Source: a virus
DNA length: 41,681 bases
Strand: one strand, 5' to 3'
Virus record (IMG/VR): IMGVR_UViG_3300022839_000032
Location: 1 to 41,681 of that record
Shown: positions 38,068-41,681 of the stretch, piece by piece
Layout: every line of letters begins with the position of its first letter
Numbering within the stretch: position 1 is the stretch's first letter
Notes under the pieces: model-generated
Database searches by the model: none
The model's input: only the letters and a program-made list of their open reading frames with translations
What the model was told of the DNA's origin: nothing
Made by a program: the position numbers and the translations under genes

Positions 38068-38811
38068 TTATCCTGTAAAATTATAAACCATTGGCTGTAG
38101 TGAAGTTATGGCTTGTTCTTCTAATGCCCTTCTCTCTTCTCTTGCATCATTTAATATCTGTTCGCCATTGAACTGAATACCACCGACAAGTTGGGCATTT
38201 GTATACTTAGTGATATTTGTACCATACTGTTCTTTAATAAGAGCAGTTGCATAATTTTGCAACCATCTGTCACTCCACATATCCATATATTGATTGCCGT
38301 CAATAATATCATAAGCTTCAATTATCACATAAGAACCAACTACAAGTCTGCTCCATTGCATATCTATTTGGAGTCTGTTGATATGCTTGTTGTATCTTAT
38401 CATCGGCACACCAACTAAAAATTCTTGCATCATTCTAAGATTCTGCATAGACATATAGTAGTTTTGTATATTATAACCAGTCATGTCATTTATGTTATTA
38501 AGAACGAATTGATAAGTCACGTTAAACATACCTGTGCCAGATGATATAGAAGTACTCAAATCAAAAATTCTTACAACACCAAGAAGTCTTTCTGGGGCTT
38601 CAATATATTCGCGGTCAATATCTTCTTGTGTTATTTGGTGTTTGATGTAAATCAATTCGCTACCATTGTAATGATAATCATTCCAAAATGATATTGCCTC
38701 ATCAACCCTGTCATCAATTTGCTCATCAGATACGTTAATCTGTACGACAGGATGTCCAAGTTTCCTTAGACAAAATTGTTTGAATTCGTTTTTTGTTTGT
38801 GGTTTAGCCAT
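38068..38811 (-). CDS. 13: neck protein gp13
   Basis: The 247-residue protein begins MAKPQTKNEFKQFCLRKLGHPVVQINVSDEQIDDRVDEAISFWNDYHYNG, the gp13 N-terminal helix region. WSRLVVGSYVIIEAYDIID and YMDMWSDRWLQNYATALIKEQYGTNITKY, typical of the family, are followed by a helical end. It forms the dodecameric neck ring under the portal. T4 gp13 is 309 residues. A late promoter precedes it. Confidence 0.92.
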   Translation of the reverse strand: MAKPQTKNEFKQFCLRKLGHPVVQINVSDEQIDDRVDEAISFWNDYHYNGSELIYIKHQITQEDIDREYIEAPERLLGVVRIFDLSTSISSGTGMFNVTYQFVLNNINDMTGYNIQNYYMSMQNLRMMQEFLVGVPMIRYNKHINRLQIDMQWSRLVVGSYVIIEAYDIIDGNQYMDMWSDRWLQNYATALIKEQYGTNITKYTNAQLVGGIQFNGEQILNDAREERRALEEQAITSLQPMVYNFTG

Positions 38812-38830
38812 TTACAACACCCCTTTCACT

Positions 38831-38838
38831 TATTTATA
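38831..38838 (-). promoter_or_regulatory. T4-type late promoter of gp13
   Basis: TATAAATA on the minus strand, 20 bases before the gp13 ATG, followed by AAAGGGG as ribosome site. Confidence 0.7.
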
Positions 38839-38859
38839 TAAAATAATTGTTGTCTTTTT

Positions 38860-38937
38860 CTAACGATATATCCAAATGCGGCCTTCTGTGGCATCATGTT
38901 GGTTGTCGTGTGGGGCACATACCCAAAGCTTATACAT
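38860..38937 (-). CDS. possible 25-residue ORF
   Basis: ATG 38937 preceded by TAGGG opens a frame to TAG at 38860-38862 encoding MYKLWVCAPHDNQH followed by about ten more residues. Local GC content is well above the surroundings. Only the ribosome site supports it. Confidence 0.35.
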   Translation of the reverse strand: MYKLWVCAPHDNQHDATEGRIWIYR

Positions 38938-38964
38938 AGCGCCCTACGGCCAATTCACGCACTG

Positions 38965-39114
38965 TCACGCGCATGTATCAGTATCTTCTATAGCCTCTTG
39001 TTCATCACACCCTTTAGTTTCTATTATGAAAGGTGACTTCACCCATTCTTTCTGAAAAAAGAATGTCTGTTGATCTGTGTTTACGTCTATCTCACTTAGT
39101 AATATTACTTCCAT
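38965..39114 (-). CDS. small hypothetical protein, 49 residues
   Basis: ATG 39114 has GAAGGTAG upstream and the late-type CATAAATA at 39127-39134. The product begins MEVILLSEIDVNTDQQTFF, continues KEWVKSPFIIE and ends in an acidic stretch to TGA 38965-38967. It is too short for recognition. It lies between the glycosyltransferase and gp13. Confidence 0.6.
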   Translation of the reverse strand: MEVILLSEIDVNTDQQTFFFQKEWVKSPFIIETKGCDEQEAIEDTDTCA

Positions 39115-39126
39115 GTAGCTACCTTC

Positions 39127-39134
39127 TATTTATG
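39127..39134 (-). promoter_or_regulatory. late promoter variant CATAAATA
   Basis: CATAAATA on the minus strand lies 13 bases before the 49-residue ORF start, closer than usual, and just after the glycosyltransferase stop. Confidence 0.45.
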
Positions 39135-39141
39135 ACTAAAT

Positions 39142-39969
39142 TTAAAATCCTGTATGTTTGCTCCTAACAAAATCAAGATCGTACAATGAGTAACTGATAT
39201 CAACTTTTTCACTTTCAAAAGGTGTTGCGTTCGGCTGTACATTTCTCCAACCGATACCCCATTTTCTTGTCAAATAATCAATGTTCATTAGGTTAGATTT
39301 ATCAAGAATATTTTTCAGCTTCGTGTCTGATTTTTCAGTTTGTCTACCATGCTCGTAATAATCTTTTGCTTCACCAGTACCATGTAAATAAGTGTGTTTT
39401 AAGCCGACTATAGACTTGATGCCTTTGTTCTTCATTCTCATTATGTAGTCGGCATCTTCGCAATAAGCAGGATAAGTATTCTCATCAAAAAGTCCAAGTT
39501 GTTTTACTGTACTTTCATGTATAGCAAATAAATCCCAAGCCCCGATACCAAAGTCTCCTGAATTGGGGTGAATAGTACCTACAACATCGCTGCTTAACAT
39601 TATACCATGCATTTCTTTCAATAACCCAGAATTAAATGCCACATCATCATTTGCTATAATCCAATACGGCGAGTTCATATAGCATTTTATGATAAGATTC
39701 CAAGCGCCCCCACATCCGATGTTTGAAGGCATATGTACAACTTTTATATTGTCAATATGACGATGCTTCATCTTAACAATCATATTTAGTTCTTCATCTA
39801 ATTGGCCCCTACCATTGTTGTTGATTATCACAAAGTCCTTTACCGGATAATCAACGCTCAATAACAATCTATTGACCCAATAACTACTATTTACAACCGC
39901 TGTACCAATAACAGGTATTTTATCCACTATACATACCGAACATATATTTTTCGGCTTTTTTTGTGTCAT
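39142..39969 (-). CDS. GT-A fold family 2-like glycosyltransferase
   Basis: The core reads IPVIGTAVVNSSYWVNRLLLSV, VKDFVIINNNGRG, VHMPSNIGCGGAWNLIIK, then YWIIANDDVAFNSGLLKEM (the DxD-like metal motif ANDDV). YPAYCEDADYIMRMKNKGIK, with the catalytic ED of family 2 enzymes, follows. The start is uncertain: ATG 39969 gives 275 residues, but the first 14 are out-of-frame translation of the methyltransferase end, and GTG 39927 is equally possible. It would transfer a sugar from a nucleotide sugar to a phage or host surface glycan, or to DNA. Neighbouring methyltransferase and GH130-like genes suggest glycan work. Confidence 0.8.
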   Translation of the reverse strand: MTQKKPKNICSVCIVDKIPVIGTAVVNSSYWVNRLLLSVDYPVKDFVIINNNGRGQLDEELNMIVKMKHRHIDNIKVVHMPSNIGCGGAWNLIIKCYMNSPYWIIANDDVAFNSGLLKEMHGIMLSSDVVGTIHPNSGDFGIGAWDLFAIHESTVKQLGLFDENTYPAYCEDADYIMRMKNKGIKSIVGLKHTYLHGTGEAKDYYEHGRQTEKSDTKLKNILDKSNLMNIDYLTRKWGIGWRNVQPNATPFESEKVDISYSLYDLDFVRSKHTGF

Positions 39970-41179
39970 CACCTTTTACTGTAAGTTTTTTGATTATGTC
40001 GGCATCTACAAGATCTGGATGTACAAACCAATCTTCATATGGTCTAAAATCATCTGGTGATATATTAGATGCTACTAACACATATCCGTAAGACTTCAAA
40101 AATGCTCTTGCTTTTTCTCTTACATTAGTATGTGGTTGTGCATAATGGTCATGTTCAAATGTTATAACTGAAAATTTAAAAGTATCAAACGGCATGGAAT
40201 AAAGAACTTTTAGGGATATATCTGCTGGATCTACATCAATTTGTAGATAATCTATATTAGAAGGTAAATTCATTCCAGTAAAATACTTGTCGTAATTTAT
40301 TGTAGTCGCATCTTTTAATATAGCAGTATGGCTTCGTTCGTTACTATGTTGCGCAATGAAATTCTCATCTATATCTAACGAAAGTCCGCTCCATCCAAAT
40401 TCTTTTTCCAACAGATATGTATTGTTACCATATGAAGGATGACCTGAACCGATTTCAACATATGACCCATTTCTTTTGCCATTAGTTGCTGTCAAGACAA
40501 ACATATCTTGGTATGCTTCTGAATAGTTTCTTTTCACGTTTTCTGCTCCATCAAACTCTATCAAAAGATTTGGTAACTTGGTGATTTCATAGTTGATAAG
40601 TGACTTTGTATTGAATGCACCCATATTGATAAGATTATTTCTTACCGAAGTTTTATATTCTTCTGGCATATCATAGTTCATATGGAGATCAAGGAATATG
40701 GTTTTTGTTTCCTCATTGAGACCGTTCCACCAACCCATAATACCTTTTTGAAATAGTAGTTCATACTTGCCATGGTAATTTACCGAATTTCTAAGACTAT
40801 CCCCATCAAATTCACAAACTGTAATAGCAATAGAACATAATGTGTACGAATCGAGGTATCTTCCTTGATTGGCTTCGTTGTGTTCTTGCATTTTACTCAA
40901 AAGAAAGTAGGCTTCTGGTCTTTTCGGCAAAATTGATATTGCTTGCTGTAGCATTCCTTTGACTGTAAATCTACGCGTTCCTTGCATCTCAAAGCAATTT
41001 GCGCCATGTAACAGACATTCATATCTCAACAACAAGTTATCAGTTCTTTCCGCTGTTCTAATGTAATATGATACCGCAGAAGCAGTTTGCCCAATATTAT
41101 GATAATACCTTGCAAGTGCAAAATTTGTTTCGGGATCATTTGGCGAACACACAAATTGATTAAGTAAAGTATCTATCAT
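39920..41179 (-). CDS. TPR domain fused to FkbM-type methyltransferase
   Basis: I take ATG 41179 (MIDTLLNQFVCSPNDPETN) with AGGAATA upstream over the earlier 41230. Residues 1-120 show tetratricopeptide helices (DPETNFALARYYHNIGQTASAVSYYIRTA). From about 240, NVKRNYSEAYQDMFVLTATNGKRNGSYVEIGSGHPSYGNNTYLLEKEFGWSGLSLDID has the SAM-binding ExGxG loop and the acidic strand-2 end of FkbM methyltransferases, then YLQIDVDP and FSVITFEHD. It would O-methylate a sugar. The TPR probably binds a partner. The C-terminus overlaps the glycosyltransferase gene. Confidence 0.82.
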   Translation of the reverse strand: MIDTLLNQFVCSPNDPETNFALARYYHNIGQTASAVSYYIRTAERTDNLLLRYECLLHGANCFEMQGTRRFTVKGMLQQAISILPKRPEAYFLLSKMQEHNEANQGRYLDSYTLCSIAITVCEFDGDSLRNSVNYHGKYELLFQKGIMGWWNGLNEETKTIFLDLHMNYDMPEEYKTSVRNNLINMGAFNTKSLINYEITKLPNLLIEFDGAENVKRNYSEAYQDMFVLTATNGKRNGSYVEIGSGHPSYGNNTYLLEKEFGWSGLSLDIDENFIAQHSNERSHTAILKDATTINYDKYFTGMNLPSNIDYLQIDVDPADISLKVLYSMPFDTFKFSVITFEHDHYAQPHTNVREKARAFLKSYGYVLVASNISPDDFRPYEDWFVHPDLVDADIIKKLTVKGDDTKKAEKYMFGMYSG

Positions 41180-41211
41180 AGTATAATTATTCCTATAGGC
41201 TATTTGAAGAT

Positions 41212-41681
41212 TTATCTGCGAAACGCACAATTTATGTTAATGAAATCGAGCAAGTCTTTTAATGTAGTTTGTAAAATATATGCTGCGTTATCTTGAAAAC
41301 CAAATGTAATTAAAATTTCATCGTTTTCATCAAAACACATACCCACTGCAAATTCAACATGCCCATTCATCATTGAAAAATCATTTGTGTACTTTACAAT
41401 ATTCCAATCTTTATCCCATATTACAAAGCGATGTCTGTATACTGCATCTTTTCTGCCATGTTCGCTTTTAAAAAGATCAACTTCATGTATCAATGCAATT
41501 CTGTGACCATCATCACCAAATGGAATTACTTGTGTTCCACCTCTAAAATCATTCGGCGCATTTACAGCATTGCTAATATGTATGGTTCTAGAATTTCCAG
41601 TGCTTGGGTCAACTCTAACCAATTCAGTTGGGTTGGACCATTTTACATATGTGTAATCCATGTCAGTGACAGGCATCCAAT
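41212..41681 (-). CDS. C-terminal part of a GH130-like beta-propeller protein (partial)
   Basis: The frame is open to the window edge, and the residue before the first Met is Trp, so WMPVTDMDYTYVKWSNPTELVRVD continues a larger protein. Later RGGTQVIPF, RHRFVIWDKDWNIVKYTNDF and VEFAVGMCFDENDEILITFGFQD are blades of the five-bladed propeller typical of GH130-type glycoside phosphorylase-like proteins in phage sugar clusters. Catalysis cannot be judged from the tail. It is read toward the FkbM gene with 32 bases between. Confidence 0.7.
   Translation of the reverse strand, partial: WMPVTDMDYTYVKWSNPTELVRVDPSTGNSRTIHISNAVNAPNDFRGGTQVIPFGDDGHRIALIHEVDLFKSEHGRKDAVYRHRFVIWDKDWNIVKYTNDFSMMNGHVEFAVGMCFDENDEILITFGFQDNAAYILQTTLKDLLDFININCAFRR

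Noticed and set aside
1-41681. tRNA genes, CRISPR arrays, insertion sequences or attachment sites
   Set aside because: No cloverleaf-like sequence, regularly spaced repeats, transposase or integrase was found by eye; a tRNAscan run would be the decisive check for tRNAs.

Overview
This window is part of the genome of a low-GC, T4-like myovirus. The leftward (minus-strand) genes form an almost complete T4 head, neck and tail block in T4 order: neck gp13 and gp14, tail terminator gp15, small terminase gp16, large terminase gp17, sheath gp18, tube gp19, portal gp20, two small genes, prohead protease gp21, scaffold gp22 and major capsid gp23. Most are preceded by T4-type late promoters (TATAAATA and variants). 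The rightward (plus-strand) genes are mostly small early/middle-type phage genes mixed with recognisable enzymes: ATP-dependent DNA ligase, RNase H, a RuvC-like resolvase, a dNMP-kinase-like protein, glutaredoxin, a deaminase-like protein, three HAD proteins, PhoH, a PD-(D/E)XK nuclease, Pth2, a PAAR spike tip, an Acb1-like 2H phosphoesterase and a GapR/DUF2312 homologue. GapR is characteristic of Alphaproteobacteria, so an alphaproteobacterial, possibly marine, host is the best inference. No tRNA, CRISPR or integration signature was seen.

Layout: 1-17.6 kb, rightward small genes and nucleotide/DNA metabolism. 17.6-20.0 kb, two convergent homing-endonuclease genes and a terminator cluster where the two transcription directions meet. 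20.0-31.1 kb, leftward capsid, portal and tail genes. 31.2-35.9 kb, the fractured terminase locus. 35.9-38.8 kb, small terminase, tail terminator and neck. 38.8-41.7 kb, very small ORFs and a sugar/surface-modification cluster (glycosyltransferase, TPR-FkbM methyltransferase, end of a GH130-like propeller protein).

The outstanding system is the DNA-packaging motor. The large terminase is not one gene. It is three separate coding regions whose ends are halves of two different split inteins, each split occupied by a free-standing homing endonuclease gene (one Vsr/EDxHD-like, one GIY-YIG). The last piece also carries a contiguous mini-intein. The first break falls between the Walker A lysine and the following threonine, and the second lies just before Walker B. 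Two protein trans-splicing reactions and one cis-splicing reaction would be needed to build a 526-residue enzyme. The portal, the motor's docking partner, carries two further related inteins only 13 residues apart, one with an HNH endonuclease. That makes five inteins in the packaging machine. With the six free-standing endonuclease genes or remnants, this 41-kb window is extremely rich in homing elements.
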